Source: CAZXCK01 sp964639225 (GTDB taxonomy: Bacteria > Chloroflexota > Anaerolineae > Aggregatilineales > Phototrophicaceae). From it: a stretch of DNA of 30,180 nt. The notes under the pieces were generated by a model, which had not been told where the DNA came from, made no database searches, and was given only the letters and a program-made list of their open reading frames with translations. This document shows, one piece after another, positions 1-7,918 of this stretch; position 1 is the stretch's first letter, and every line of letters starts with the position of its first letter. The stretch is from contig CAZXCK010000040.1 in NCBI GenBank assembly GCA_964639225.1, positions 1-30,180 of the forward strand, in the 5' to 3' direction. Made by a program: the position numbers and the translations under genes.

Positions 1-146
1 CCGGACCAGCCAACAACTTTTAATCGTCATAATCATGTGTTAAACTCCGCTTATTGTCCGGTTATTATGGCGGTCGATGTCGTCAAATCGGCGCTTGCGT
101 CCCCGCGACGACACAGGCCGACCAGCAGACAAGCAAGCCGACAACC

Positions 147-713
147 ATGCACAAATCACGCATCAGGGTCAATCATCGACTGGTGGAACTGGTTCAGGGG
201 GATATCACCCAACAGGACACCGACGCCATCGTTAACGCAGCGAATTCGTCGCTGCTGGGCGGTGGTGGCGTGGATGGCGCCATTCACCGCGCTGCCGGGC
301 CGGAACTCATCGCGGAAACGCGCCGCCTCGGCGGCTGCGAGACCGGCAACGCCAAAATCACCGGCGGCTATCGGCTGCCAGCCCGCCATATTATCCATGC
401 CGTCGGGCCGATCTACCGCCCCGGCGACGATCAGGTAGCCGGCCTGCTGGCCAGCGCCTACAACCGCAGCCTGGAGATCGCCGCCGAACACCAACTGCGC
501 TCGGTAGCCTTCCCGGCCATCAGCACCGGCATTTACGGCTACCCGCTGCCAGAAGCGGCGGCCATCGCGCTGGGTATCACACTCGACTGGCTGCGCCGCG
601 ACACCTCACTGGAACTGGTGCGCTTCGTTCTGTTCACCGAAGACGCCTTCGCCACTTTCGCCGAAACGCTGCTCGACCTGGTCAAACAGCAGCCAGACGT
701 GCAATTAACCTGA
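147..713 (+). CDS. macro-domain ADP-ribose/O-acetyl-ADP-ribose hydrolase
   Basis: A 188-residue single macro domain. The ADP-ribose-binding fold is visible from end to end: GDI at 18-20, the IVNAAN block at 28-33, the Gly-rich loop GGGGVDGAIH at 38-47 and the phosphate loop STGIYGYP at 126-133. Proteins of this YmdB/MacroD-like class remove ADP-ribose from proteins or hydrolyse O-acetyl-ADP-ribose in the cytoplasm. The frame is open upstream to a TTG at 54, but the ATG at 147 fits the family start, because the domain begins within 15 residues of it. No strong ribosome binding site is seen. It stands alone and is convergent with the MarR gene. The domain call is secure; the exact substrate is inferred. 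Confidence 0.93.
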   Translation: MHKSRIRVNHRLVELVQGDITQQDTDAIVNAANSSLLGGGGVDGAIHRAAGPELIAETRRLGGCETGNAKITGGYRLPARHIIHAVGPIYRPGDDQVAGLLASAYNRSLEIAAEHQLRSVAFPAISTGIYGYPLPEAAAIALGITLDWLRRDTSLELVRFVLFTEDAFATFAETLLDLVKQQPDVQLT

Positions 714-743
714 GGCGACACCCGCATCAAGCGAATAAGCAAC

Positions 744-794
744 CAGGGGCGGCTCCGGTGTCAGCCACGCGGGTCTATACCAGAACCACCCCTG
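744..794. terminator. weak inverted repeat between convergent genes
   Basis: CAGGGGCGG (744-752) and CCACCCCTG (786-794) can pair over 9 bp with one mismatch, separated by 33 nt. It lies between the 3' ends of the macro gene and the MarR gene, where a bidirectional terminator would be expected. There is no T-tract on either side, so this is only a weak candidate. Confidence 0.2.
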
Positions 795-829
795 TCATGC
801 TTGGGGATACAGCGCGCTGATGTGTTCGT

Positions 830-1282
830 TTACTGGTCCACAATCGCCTGCAGACGAGCCAGCGCGTTCTGGAACTCCATATATTCGCTCTGGGTGAACA
901 GACCTTCAATGGTCTCGTCGATCTGGCGGGCGCTTTCCAGCACCTCATCACGCAGATCATGACCCTGATCGGTCAGATAGATGCGAACCGCGCGCCGGTC
1001 GCTGCGATCGGGGCGGCGCTCGATCAGCCCTTTATTCTGGAGTTTATCCAGATTAGGCGTGAACGACGTCGCCGCGCGCCCTACAGCCCGCGCCAGCTCA
1101 GACGCATGCTGGCCGTCGCGTTCGTACAGCGAACGCAGAATGTACCACTCGATCACCGTCAGGTCATGCGGGCGGATCATCTGGCGGAAGTACTGGTCCA
1201 CGTTGCGCAGCGCAATATCGAGATTACACCACACGGAACCGTCGAATAGGAGTTCTTGCGGATTATTGGTGGCAATAGCCAT
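830..1282 (-). CDS. MarR-family transcriptional regulator
   Basis: A 150-residue winged-helix regulator of normal MarR length. The helix-turn-helix region runs from about residue 41 to 88 (LTVIEWYILRSL, HASELARAVG, then LDKLQNKGLIERR). The wing carries the family signature DRSDRRAVRIYLTDQG at 92-107. MarR proteins are dimers that usually repress their own or neighbouring genes and release DNA when a ligand or oxidant binds. The gene lies 42 nt downstream of the FHA gene on the same strand, so the two are probably co-transcribed. A short inverted repeat sits in that gap. Ligand and targets cannot be told from sequence. Confidence 0.92.
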   Translation of the reverse strand: MAIATNNPQELLFDGSVWCNLDIALRNVDQYFRQMIRPHDLTVIEWYILRSLYERDGQHASELARAVGRAATSFTPNLDKLQNKGLIERRPDRSDRRAVRIYLTDQGHDLRDEVLESARQIDETIEGLFTQSEYMEFQNALARLQAIVDQ

Positions 1283-1295
1283 ACGACAACACCAT

Positions 1296-1319
1296 TCTCA
1301 AACTACACTCTGATTGAGA
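1296..1319. promoter_or_regulatory. inverted repeat upstream of the MarR gene
   Basis: TCTCAA (1296-1301) and TTGAGA (1314-1319) are perfect 6-bp arms around a 12-bp spacer. They lie 13 bp upstream of the MarR start codon, in the gap after the FHA stop. The position suits an autoregulatory MarR operator, but the arms are short and a chance match is possible. Confidence 0.35.
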
Positions 1320-1324
1320 GTTAC

Positions 1325-1699
1325 CTACTGCGCGATAAACAGAGTCAGACCCGCGAGTCGTAGTTCGTCGCCAGCCTGCAGCGGATGCGGTACATCGGCT
1401 ATGAGCCGCTCGCCATTGACGAACGTACCATTCATAGACCCCAGGTCCAGGACATGGATCGCGCCGCGATACCGCAGTAGGACCGCATGGCGGCGCGATA
1501 TACCCTTACGTTGTGCGTCATAAGGTGCCAGATCAATATCTGGCCGGTAGCTGCTGCTTTCATCGGAACGACCCAGGACATAACCTTCGACCCCCGGGGC
1601 ATCGATGTAAAACGAGGCCTGTTCATCAGGCCCACTATCATCGTCTTCTACAACGCGGAGAGCAACCGCCCCTTGAGCACGAAGTGCGTTTTTCAGCAT
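1325..1699 (-). CDS. FHA-domain protein
   Basis: A 124-residue protein consisting essentially of one forkhead-associated domain, which binds phosphothreonine peptides. The conserved residues are present: GRS at 43-45, SRRHA at 68-72 and LGSMNGTFVNG at 86-96. No kinase, membrane segment or second domain is attached, so it probably acts as a cytoplasmic adaptor reading Ser/Thr kinase phosphorylation. It heads a likely two-gene unit with the downstream MarR gene. A TATAAT element sits 46 bp upstream of the ATG. The partner kinase is not in this window. Confidence 0.93.
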   Translation of the reverse strand: MLKNALRAQGAVALRVVEDDDSGPDEQASFYIDAPGVEGYVLGRSDESSSYRPDIDLAPYDAQRKGISRRHAVLLRYRGAIHVLDLGSMNGTFVNGERLIADVPHPLQAGDELRLAGLTLFIAQ

Positions 1700-1723
1700 A
1701 CTACACTCAAAAAACCAGTAAGA

Positions 1724-1741
1724 TCGTGCACCGTTTCACAA
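1724..1741. promoter_or_regulatory. Rex/CRP-like operator candidate, near-perfect
   Basis: Read on the minus strand this is TTGTGAAACGGTGCACGA, matching TTGTG-N8-CACAA at nine of ten fixed positions. It overlaps the predicted transcription start of the FHA-MarR unit, just downstream of the TATAAT at 1750-1745. It is similar to the two perfect copies at the nuo promoters. The missing base makes it the weakest of the three. Confidence 0.4.
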
Positions 1742-1744
1742 TCT

Positions 1745-1750
1745 ATTATA
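1745..1750 (-). promoter_or_regulatory. -10 element of the FHA-MarR transcript
   Basis: A perfect TATAAT on the minus strand lies 46 bp upstream of the FHA start codon. It is one arm of a symmetric ATTATA-GCT-TATAAT palindrome (1745-1759). No good -35 hexamer is found at 16-18 bp, so the promoter may depend on an activator or on the AT-rich context. Transcription would begin near 1738. Confidence 0.5.
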
Positions 1751-2007
1751 GCTTATAATCTTATCGTGAACAGATTAAAACTTAATGGTTAACACATAAA
1801 TGGCCATATGACGCAAGTAAAAACAGCTCTATAACTAAACTCTCATCCAGCATTAACTTGTCGCCATACCGTTCAGCCGCCCCATATGCTTGTTCAATGC
1901 TACCCTGTCCCTAACAATAACAGCACAAACAAAATTATCAAGGACCATAGACCAATTTCCCGGTCAGTTCGTGCGCCCCAGCCCGGATTCCCATATTGAA
2001 TCGAACA

Positions 2008-2032
2008 GGCGCGTCCAATGTTCAGACGCGCC
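2008..2032 (-). terminator. hairpin after nuoN, probable nuo operon end
   Basis: GGCGCGTC (2008-2015) and GACGCGCC (2025-2032) form a perfect 8-bp GC-rich stem with a 9-nt loop, 36 bp beyond the nuoN stop codon. On the minus strand it is followed by TGTTCGATT, a poor T-tract. It is well placed to end the nuo transcript, but may be inefficient or serve RNA stability instead. Confidence 0.45.
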
Positions 2033-2068
2033 CGCAGTATAAATCTTACCAGTTAGGATATTAGCGTT

Positions 2069-3580
2069 TCAGAAGACCAGCATGAAGGCCGTTCGCGCCC
2101 CGTCCAGCAGATTGGTTGCCAGGATCGGGAAGATGCCCAGCAGCAGCGTGCCAGCAAACGCCGCATAAACAGCGCCATTCAGCAGTGGTGTGGAACCTTC
2201 GGCGGGGCTGCCCTCGCCGTCACGCAGGTACATGTTGATAATGACGCGCACATAGTAGTAGGCGCTCACCACGCTGGTCAGCACGCCGATGATCGCCAGC
2301 CAGAACAGCCCGGCTTCGATCGTCGCGCTGAAGATCAGCCACTTACCGATGAAGCCCGCCGTCAGCGGAATCCCCGTCAGGCTGAACATAAACACAGCCA
2401 TCATGGCGGCCAGCAGCGGCTTGCTACGCCCCAGGCCAACGAAATCTTCCAGGGTGGTGCCGCTGCCATCGTCTTTCTCGATGGCAATCGCCACGGCGAA
2501 CGCACCCAGGTTGGTGAACGTGTACGCCAGCAGATACACCAGCGCGCCGTTGATCGACGAACCGGATACGCCAGCCGTCCCGGCGGCGGCCACCGCCATC
2601 AGAATATAACCGGCATGTGCGATCGACGAGTAGGCCAGCAGACGCTTGATGTTGGTCTGCGAGATGGCGACCACGTTACCCAGGATCATCGTCAGCGCGG
2701 CGACAATCGCCACCGTCGTCTGCCAGGCGGTAGCGGTATCCCCCGCCTCAATGACGAACGCCGGCAGCGCCAGCGTCATCACGCGCAGCAGCGCGGCGAA
2801 ACCGCCAGCCTTCGCGCCCACGCTCATAAAAGCGGTGACGGGCGTTGGCGCGCCTTCGTAGACGTCCGGCGTCCACATATGGAAGGGCACAGCGGCCACT
2901 TTGAAGCCCAGACCCACAATCACCAGCGCCGCGCCCAGCAGCAGATACAGCCGCGAGGTGCTCGCCTCGGCGACGATGCCTTCCACCGCCTCGAAGATCG
3001 CCGGCAGATTGGTGGTGCCGGTCGCGCCGTAGATCATCGCCATACCGTACACCAGGAATGCGCTGGCGAACGCGCCCAGGATGAAATACTTGATGCCGCT
3101 TTCCTCGGATTTGAGGTCGTTGAGGCGCATAGCGGCCATCACGTACAGCGGAATACTCAGCAGTTCCAGCGCGATGAAGATCACGATCAGGTCGTTGGCC
3201 GCGCCCATCAGCATAATGCCGGTGATCGACAGCAGCAGCAGCGTATAATATTCACCCTGTTCGATACCGGCACGTTTCAGGTAATCCACGCTGATGAGGA
3301 CCGTCAGCACACCGGCCACCAGCACCACCAGATTCACGAAACCGGTGAAGCGGTCGGCGATGAACATATCGGCCAGGGCGACCTCGCTGGAGTCGAACAC
3401 CAGCAGATTGATGACAAAGGCCACCACCAGCGCCCCCAGGGCGACCAGCGCCGTGACGTGCTTGCGTTCCCTGGGGACGAACAGATCGACGAGCAGCAGA
3501 ACCATGGTGAACAATCCCAGGAAGATCACCGGGAGCGCCACACCCAGGTTCAGGTCTGCAAAGCTTGGGACGTTAAGCAT
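2069..3580 (-). CDS. nuoN: NADH-quinone oxidoreductase subunit N
   Basis: A 503-residue polytopic antiporter-like subunit of the Complex I membrane arm, of normal length and with about 14 hydrophobic helices. Proton-channel residues are in place: E139 in IALELLSIPLYV, K227 in the LGFKVAAVPFHMW helix and K257 in SVGAKAGG. The subunit helps translocate protons as quinone is reduced. It is the last gene of the nuo cluster, 19 nt downstream of nuoM, with a hairpin after its stop. No insertion is visible, unlike NuoJ, NuoL and NuoH. The assignment to NuoN rather than NuoM or NuoL rests on motif details and on its terminal position. Confidence 0.96.
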   Translation of the reverse strand: MLNVPSFADLNLGVALPVIFLGLFTMVLLLVDLFVPRERKHVTALVALGALVVAFVINLLVFDSSEVALADMFIADRFTGFVNLVVLVAGVLTVLISVDYLKRAGIEQGEYYTLLLLSITGIMLMGAANDLIVIFIALELLSIPLYVMAAMRLNDLKSEESGIKYFILGAFASAFLVYGMAMIYGATGTTNLPAIFEAVEGIVAEASTSRLYLLLGAALVIVGLGFKVAAVPFHMWTPDVYEGAPTPVTAFMSVGAKAGGFAALLRVMTLALPAFVIEAGDTATAWQTTVAIVAALTMILGNVVAISQTNIKRLLAYSSIAHAGYILMAVAAAGTAGVSGSSINGALVYLLAYTFTNLGAFAVAIAIEKDDGSGTTLEDFVGLGRSKPLLAAMMAVFMFSLTGIPLTAGFIGKWLIFSATIEAGLFWLAIIGVLTSVVSAYYYVRVIINMYLRDGEGSPAEGSTPLLNGAVYAAFAGTLLLGIFPILATNLLDGARTAFMLVF

Positions 3581-3599
3581 AACGATTCCCCCACCCCCC

Positions 3600-5162
3600 T
3601 TAAGGTAGCTGCGCCAGAACCTGCGGCGCGTTCTCGGCGATTTGCGCGATCAGTTCGCTGGTCGAGGCGTCCATCACGTCGAACCAGGCCGCCGGCTGCA
3701 GACCAATCCAGAATATCAGGATCAGAATGGGCACCATCACAGCGATCTCGCGCCAGTTCATCTGCGGCAGGTTCACGTTTTCAGGCTTGTCCAGCTCGCC
3801 CATGAACACTTTCTGGAACATGTACAGAATGTATACCGCCGCCAGAATGACACCGACCGTAGCAAACAGCGCGAAGAACACACCCAGTACGTTGCTACCC
3901 AGCGCGCCCAGCAGAATGGTAAACTCGCCCACAAAGCCGTTGAGGCCGGGCAGACCCATGCTGCTCAGCGACACCACCAGCGCGATACCGCCAAACACCG
4001 GCATCGCCTTCCAGATGCCACCGTAAGCGGCCATCAGTTTGGTGTGACGCCGTTCATAGAGCATACCGACGAGCAGGAACAAACCACCGGTGCTGATACC
4101 GTGACTCACCATTTGCAGCGTCGCGCCCTGGATGCCCTGCGGGTTGAGCGAGAAGATGCCCAGCACCACAAAACCCAGGTGGCTCACCGACGAATAAGCG
4201 ACCAGCTTCTTGATGTCCGTCTGCGCATAGCATACCCACGCGCCGTACAGAATGCCGATCACGCCCAGCCCGGCGATAATCGGCGCCCATTCCACACTGG
4301 CCTGCGGGAACATCGGCAGGCAGAAGCGCACCATACCGTAGGTGCCCATCTTCAGCAGCACGCCGGCCAGAATGACCGAGCCGGCGGTCGGCGCCTGCAC
4401 GTGCGCATCGGGCAGCCAGCTATGCAGCGGCCACACCGGCACTTTGATAGCAAACGCGATCAGGAAGCCCAGGAACAGATACGACTGCTCACTGAAGACG
4501 CCGTCCATCACGAAACTGATCTCGCCGCTGCGCACGCCCGCCACAATCTCCGGCACGGCGAACGTCCCGGCGGCGTTGCCCACATACAGCAGCGCCAGCA
4601 GCATCAGAATGGAACCGGCCATCGTGTACAGGAAGAACTTGACAGCGGCGTAAACGCGCTGCTCCGCGCCCCAGATGCCGATCAGGAAGTACATCGGCAC
4701 CAGCGTTACTTCCCAGAAGATGTAGAAGATAATCAGGTCCTGCACGACGAACACGCCAATCATGGCCCACTCGAGCAGCATCATCAGCACGTAGTACAGC
4801 TTCTCGCGCCCACGCTCTTTCAGAACGCCGGAGTCAAACGAGGCCATGATGGCGATGGGCATAATGATCGTCGTCAGCAAAACCAGCAGCAGGCTTAAAC
4901 CATCCACGCCGACAAAGTAGCTCACCCCCAGTGTGGGCAGCCAGTCGTTGCGCTGCGCCATCTGCAGGCTGGCACTGCTGGTATCAAAGTTCAGGGCCAT
5001 CACCAGCGAGGCGACAAAGGTAGCGATGCTGAAGCCAAAGGCCGTCCAGCGCAGCGCATCCTTGTTGCGTTCCTCGTTCATGAACAGCAGAATCGTAAGC
5101 CCGACCATCGGTAAAAACAGCGTTACCGTGGTGAGCGAGAGGCTGGAACTCACTGCTTCCAT
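3600..5162 (-). CDS. nuoM: NADH-quinone oxidoreductase subunit M
   Basis: A 520-residue membrane subunit with the Mrp-antiporter fold. The conserved glutamate E151 lies in IFYIFWEVTLVPMYFLIG. K240 lies in the helix leading to KVPVWPLHSWLPDAH, and K271 in VLLKMGTYG. These form the buried charged axis of the proton channel. Length and motifs match the family with no insertion. It sits between nuoL (22 nt upstream) and nuoN in the standard order, so it is almost certainly co-transcribed and acts in the distal membrane arm of Complex I. Confidence 0.97.
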   Translation of the reverse strand: MEAVSSSLSLTTVTLFLPMVGLTILLFMNEERNKDALRWTAFGFSIATFVASLVMALNFDTSSASLQMAQRNDWLPTLGVSYFVGVDGLSLLLVLLTTIIMPIAIMASFDSGVLKERGREKLYYVLMMLLEWAMIGVFVVQDLIIFYIFWEVTLVPMYFLIGIWGAEQRVYAAVKFFLYTMAGSILMLLALLYVGNAAGTFAVPEIVAGVRSGEISFVMDGVFSEQSYLFLGFLIAFAIKVPVWPLHSWLPDAHVQAPTAGSVILAGVLLKMGTYGMVRFCLPMFPQASVEWAPIIAGLGVIGILYGAWVCYAQTDIKKLVAYSSVSHLGFVVLGIFSLNPQGIQGATLQMVSHGISTGGLFLLVGMLYERRHTKLMAAYGGIWKAMPVFGGIALVVSLSSMGLPGLNGFVGEFTILLGALGSNVLGVFFALFATVGVILAAVYILYMFQKVFMGELDKPENVNLPQMNWREIAVMVPILILIFWIGLQPAAWFDVMDASTSELIAQIAENAPQVLAQLP

Positions 5163-5184
5163 AACAATTGCGCTCCTAACGAGA

Positions 5185-7590
5185 TTAGCCGATATTGATC
5201 AGCGGCAGTAACATGATGACAATAATGGCCACAACCCCAATCAGCAGGGCGACGGCATACGTGCGCACATAACCGGTCTGGACGGTGCGCAGCCGGCTGC
5301 TGAACTGGCGAACCAGCCAGCCCACGCCGTTTACCGCCCCGTCGATAATCCCCAGATCAACCGGCTTGCTCAACAGTTTGCCGATATTCCGGTAGCCACG
5401 TACCAGCACCGAGTCGTGGAAGTAATCGTGCAGGAAAATCCAGTCGATGGTGTTGGCCAGGAAGTCCGCCGCCCGACTAAACGGAGTGATGAACAGGCGG
5501 TCGTAGATTTCGTCCCAGTACAGGCGGCCATGCGCCAGCGCCCAGAAGGTGCCAAAACTGGGGTTGATCTCCAGCGGGTCGCGGCGGTGTTTCGTCACGG
5601 CTTTGTCGTTGCCGTAGATCGAGTTGGCCATCAGAATGGCGCCAATCCCCAGCGCGGTGGCCCCCAGCGCGATAAACAGCGTAAACGGCGGCAGCACAAA
5701 ATTACCCACCGAGTATTCGATGAAGTCGGCCAGGGCGTGCTTGCCGAAGATACCCTCCATGCCCAGGTGCAGCACACCCGCGCCGGTGGGAATGTTGATA
5801 AAGCCAATGAACACGCTGAACACCGCCAGAATTACCAGCGGGATTGTCATCGTGCGCACACTCTCCGGTGCGTGAGCGGCGGCCTCGGTACGTGGTGAGC
5901 CATGGAAAACCATCACCACCTGCCGCCACATATAGAAGGCCGTGAACACCGCCGCCAGCATCAGCAGACCCAGCGCCAGATACCCCTCCAGCCGGCCTTT
6001 CTCAAAGCCAACCATCCAGGCATCGGCCAGAATCTCGTCTTTGGACCAGAAGCCCGCCAGCGGCCAGATACCGGCCAGCGCCAGCGTACCCACCAGATAC
6101 GTCCAGTAGGTAACCGGCATACGCGAGCGCAGGCCACCCATGTTGCGCATGTCCTGCGGGTCGAACTCGTCATCCGCCTGACCGGCTTTCTCGTCCTGGT
6201 GCGTCAGGGCCGAAGCGTGCTCGTCAGCGGAAGGGGGCGGTAGTTCGCCATGATGACCGTGCTCGTGGACGTGATGGTGTCCGTGCTCCACGCCATGAAT
6301 CACCGAGCCGCTGCCCAGGAACAACAGCGCCTTGAAGAAGGCGTGCGTAATCATGTGGAACATGGCCGCCGGGTATGCGCCCAGGCCCACCGCCGCCACC
6401 ATGAAGCCAAGCTGGCTGATGGTGCTGTAGGCCAGCACGCGCTTGATGTCGAACTGGGCGATGGCGATAAAACCGGCCACCACCGCCGTACCCGCGCCAA
6501 CCATCGCCACGATGAACGACGTCAGCTCGGCGTTGTAGAAGAACACGCTGGTGCGGACCATCATATAGACGCCCGCCGTGACCATCGTCGCTGCGTGGAT
6601 GAGCGCGCTCACCGGCGTAGGACCGGCCATCGCGTCCGGCAGCCACACAAACAGCGGAATCTGCGCCGATTTACCGGTCGCACCCAGCAGCATAAATAGC
6701 GTGACGATCACCAGCAGCGTGGTGATTTCAAACGTAAACGGACCGATGTCCAGTTGCACATCCTCGCCGGCCTTGCTGCGATCCACCAACCGCTGCGCCT
6801 GGCCAAAGATGCCGAGCTGGCTGTCCTCAATTTCCGGATTCTGGTAGCTGATCTCCGGTTCGGCGACCGTCACAGCAGCCTCACCTTCACCTTCGACCGC
6901 TTCCGCCTCGACGCTGTGCGACGTCAGGCTGGGGTTGGCCACCTCACCCGGCTTGTAGAAGTCCAGCGTGCCGAACGACCACCACACCAGGAAGATCGCC
7001 ATCAGCACGCCGAAGTCGCCGATGCGGTTGGCGATAAACGCCTTGCGGGCGGCGTTGCTGTTCTTCCAGCCGACGCCGTTGGGTTTGTCCCACCAGAAGC
7101 CAATCAGCAGATACGAACACAGCCCCACGCCTTCCCAGCCGACGAACATCATCAGCAGGTTGTTGCCCGAAACCAGAATGAGCATGAAGACCAGGAACAT
7201 GTTCAGGTAGGCGAAGAAGCGCGAAAAGCGCGAGTCGCCGTGCATATAGCCGATGGCGTAGATGTGAATCAGCGTACCCACGAACGTCACAAACATCATC
7301 ATCGACACGCTGAGCGTGTCGACGCGCGTCTGCCAGGCGATGTCCAGGTTCACCGAGTCGATGCGTATCCAGCTATCGAGCAGGGGCGGGTCCACCACCA
7401 CCGGCTGATAGTTGTTGTTCGTCAGGTACAACAGCAGCATCACAGAGATAACAAAGCTCGATGCAGCCGCTACCGTCGCCACAATCGCCGAGGGCTTCTC
7501 CCCCATGCGCGCGCCCCAGAAGAAGTTGATGAACGCGCCAATAGCGGGGAAGAGAATAATCAGCGGCGCGAGTTGTGCCAGATTCTCCAT
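5185..7590 (-). CDS. nuoL: NADH-quinone oxidoreductase subunit L, enlarged
   Basis: The 801-residue distal antiporter subunit; typical NuoL is about 600-660. Channel residues are intact: E152 in GWEGVGLCSYLLIGFW, K307 in GKSAQIPLFVWLPDAM, the H412/H416/K420 series and K517 in FWSKDEI. The C-terminal part carries the lateral-helix region and a last membrane helix ending near residue 797. Two extra segments explain the length. One is an acidic Glu/Ala-rich stretch around 222-282, between helices 6 and 7. The other is a His-rich stretch around 433-475, between helices 11 and 12. Its start codon lies 1 nt after the nuoK stop, implying coupled translation. Function as the terminal proton channel is inferred from family. 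Confidence 0.97.
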   Translation of the reverse strand: MENLAQLAPLIILFPAIGAFINFFWGARMGEKPSAIVATVAAASSFVISVMLLLYLTNNNYQPVVVDPPLLDSWIRIDSVNLDIAWQTRVDTLSVSMMMFVTFVGTLIHIYAIGYMHGDSRFSRFFAYLNMFLVFMLILVSGNNLLMMFVGWEGVGLCSYLLIGFWWDKPNGVGWKNSNAARKAFIANRIGDFGVLMAIFLVWWSFGTLDFYKPGEVANPSLTSHSVEAEAVEGEGEAAVTVAEPEISYQNPEIEDSQLGIFGQAQRLVDRSKAGEDVQLDIGPFTFEITTLLVIVTLFMLLGATGKSAQIPLFVWLPDAMAGPTPVSALIHAATMVTAGVYMMVRTSVFFYNAELTSFIVAMVGAGTAVVAGFIAIAQFDIKRVLAYSTISQLGFMVAAVGLGAYPAAMFHMITHAFFKALLFLGSGSVIHGVEHGHHHVHEHGHHGELPPPSADEHASALTHQDEKAGQADDEFDPQDMRNMGGLRSRMPVTYWTYLVGTLALAGIWPLAGFWSKDEILADAWMVGFEKGRLEGYLALGLLMLAAVFTAFYMWRQVVMVFHGSPRTEAAAHAPESVRTMTIPLVILAVFSVFIGFINIPTGAGVLHLGMEGIFGKHALADFIEYSVGNFVLPPFTLFIALGATALGIGAILMANSIYGNDKAVTKHRRDPLEINPSFGTFWALAHGRLYWDEIYDRLFITPFSRAADFLANTIDWIFLHDYFHDSVLVRGYRNIGKLLSKPVDLGIIDGAVNGVGWLVRQFSSRLRTVQTGYVRTYAVALLIGVVAIIVIMLLPLINIG

Positions 7591-7591
7591 A

Positions 7592-7894
7592 TTAACCTTC
7601 CATCTGGTGCAGCGTATCGATATTGATGCTCTGCTTGCTGCGGAAGATCATCACGATTAATGCCAGACCCACCGCCACTTCGGCAGCCGCCACCGTGATG
7701 ATAAAAAACACAAACACCTGCCCGTCAATCGCCCCCCAGTGCCGGGCAAACGCCACAAACGCCAGGTTCGCCGCGTTGAGCATCAACTCTACCGACATAA
7801 AAACCAGGATCGCGTTGCGGCGCAGCATCACGCCCATCGCGCCCAGGGTAAACAACACAGCACTTAAAATGACGTAGGCTTCAGTTTCTACCAT
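7592..7894 (-). CDS. nuoK: NADH-quinone oxidoreductase subunit K
   Basis: A 100-residue, three-helix membrane subunit of exactly the usual size. The two buried glutamates essential for proton transfer, E36 in VELMLNAANL and E72 in AAAEVAVGLAL, are at the same positions as in E. coli NuoK. It packs against NuoJ and NuoN in the membrane arm. It lies 24 nt after nuoJ and is almost fused to nuoL. Confidence 0.97.
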   Translation of the reverse strand: MVETEAYVILSAVLFTLGAMGVMLRRNAILVFMSVELMLNAANLAFVAFARHWGAIDGQVFVFFIITVAAAEVAVGLALIVMIFRSKQSINIDTLHQMEG

Positions 7895-7918
7895 GACCCG
7901 TCCTCCACTAGCCGTCCG

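Larger units (their letters stand above)
1700..2068. other. AT-rich intergenic region
   Basis: This 369-bp stretch separates the FHA gene from the end of the nuo operon. It is clearly more AT-rich than the flanking genes. It holds the FHA promoter with an overlapping TTGTG-type palindrome on the left and a GC-rich hairpin after nuoN on the right. The middle shows no gene with a usable start. One minus-strand open stretch (1910-1782, 42 codons) lacks an ATG or GTG near its beginning. Confidence 0.7.

Noticed and set aside
54..146. TTG-initiated extension of the macro-domain protein
   Set aside because: The macro fold begins right after the ATG at 147; the extension looks like untranslated leader sequence.
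2615..4898. Two long plus-strand open frames opposite nuoN and nuoM
   Set aside because: Both are antisense shadows with Gln/His/Arg-rich composition, no ribosome binding site and no family motif.
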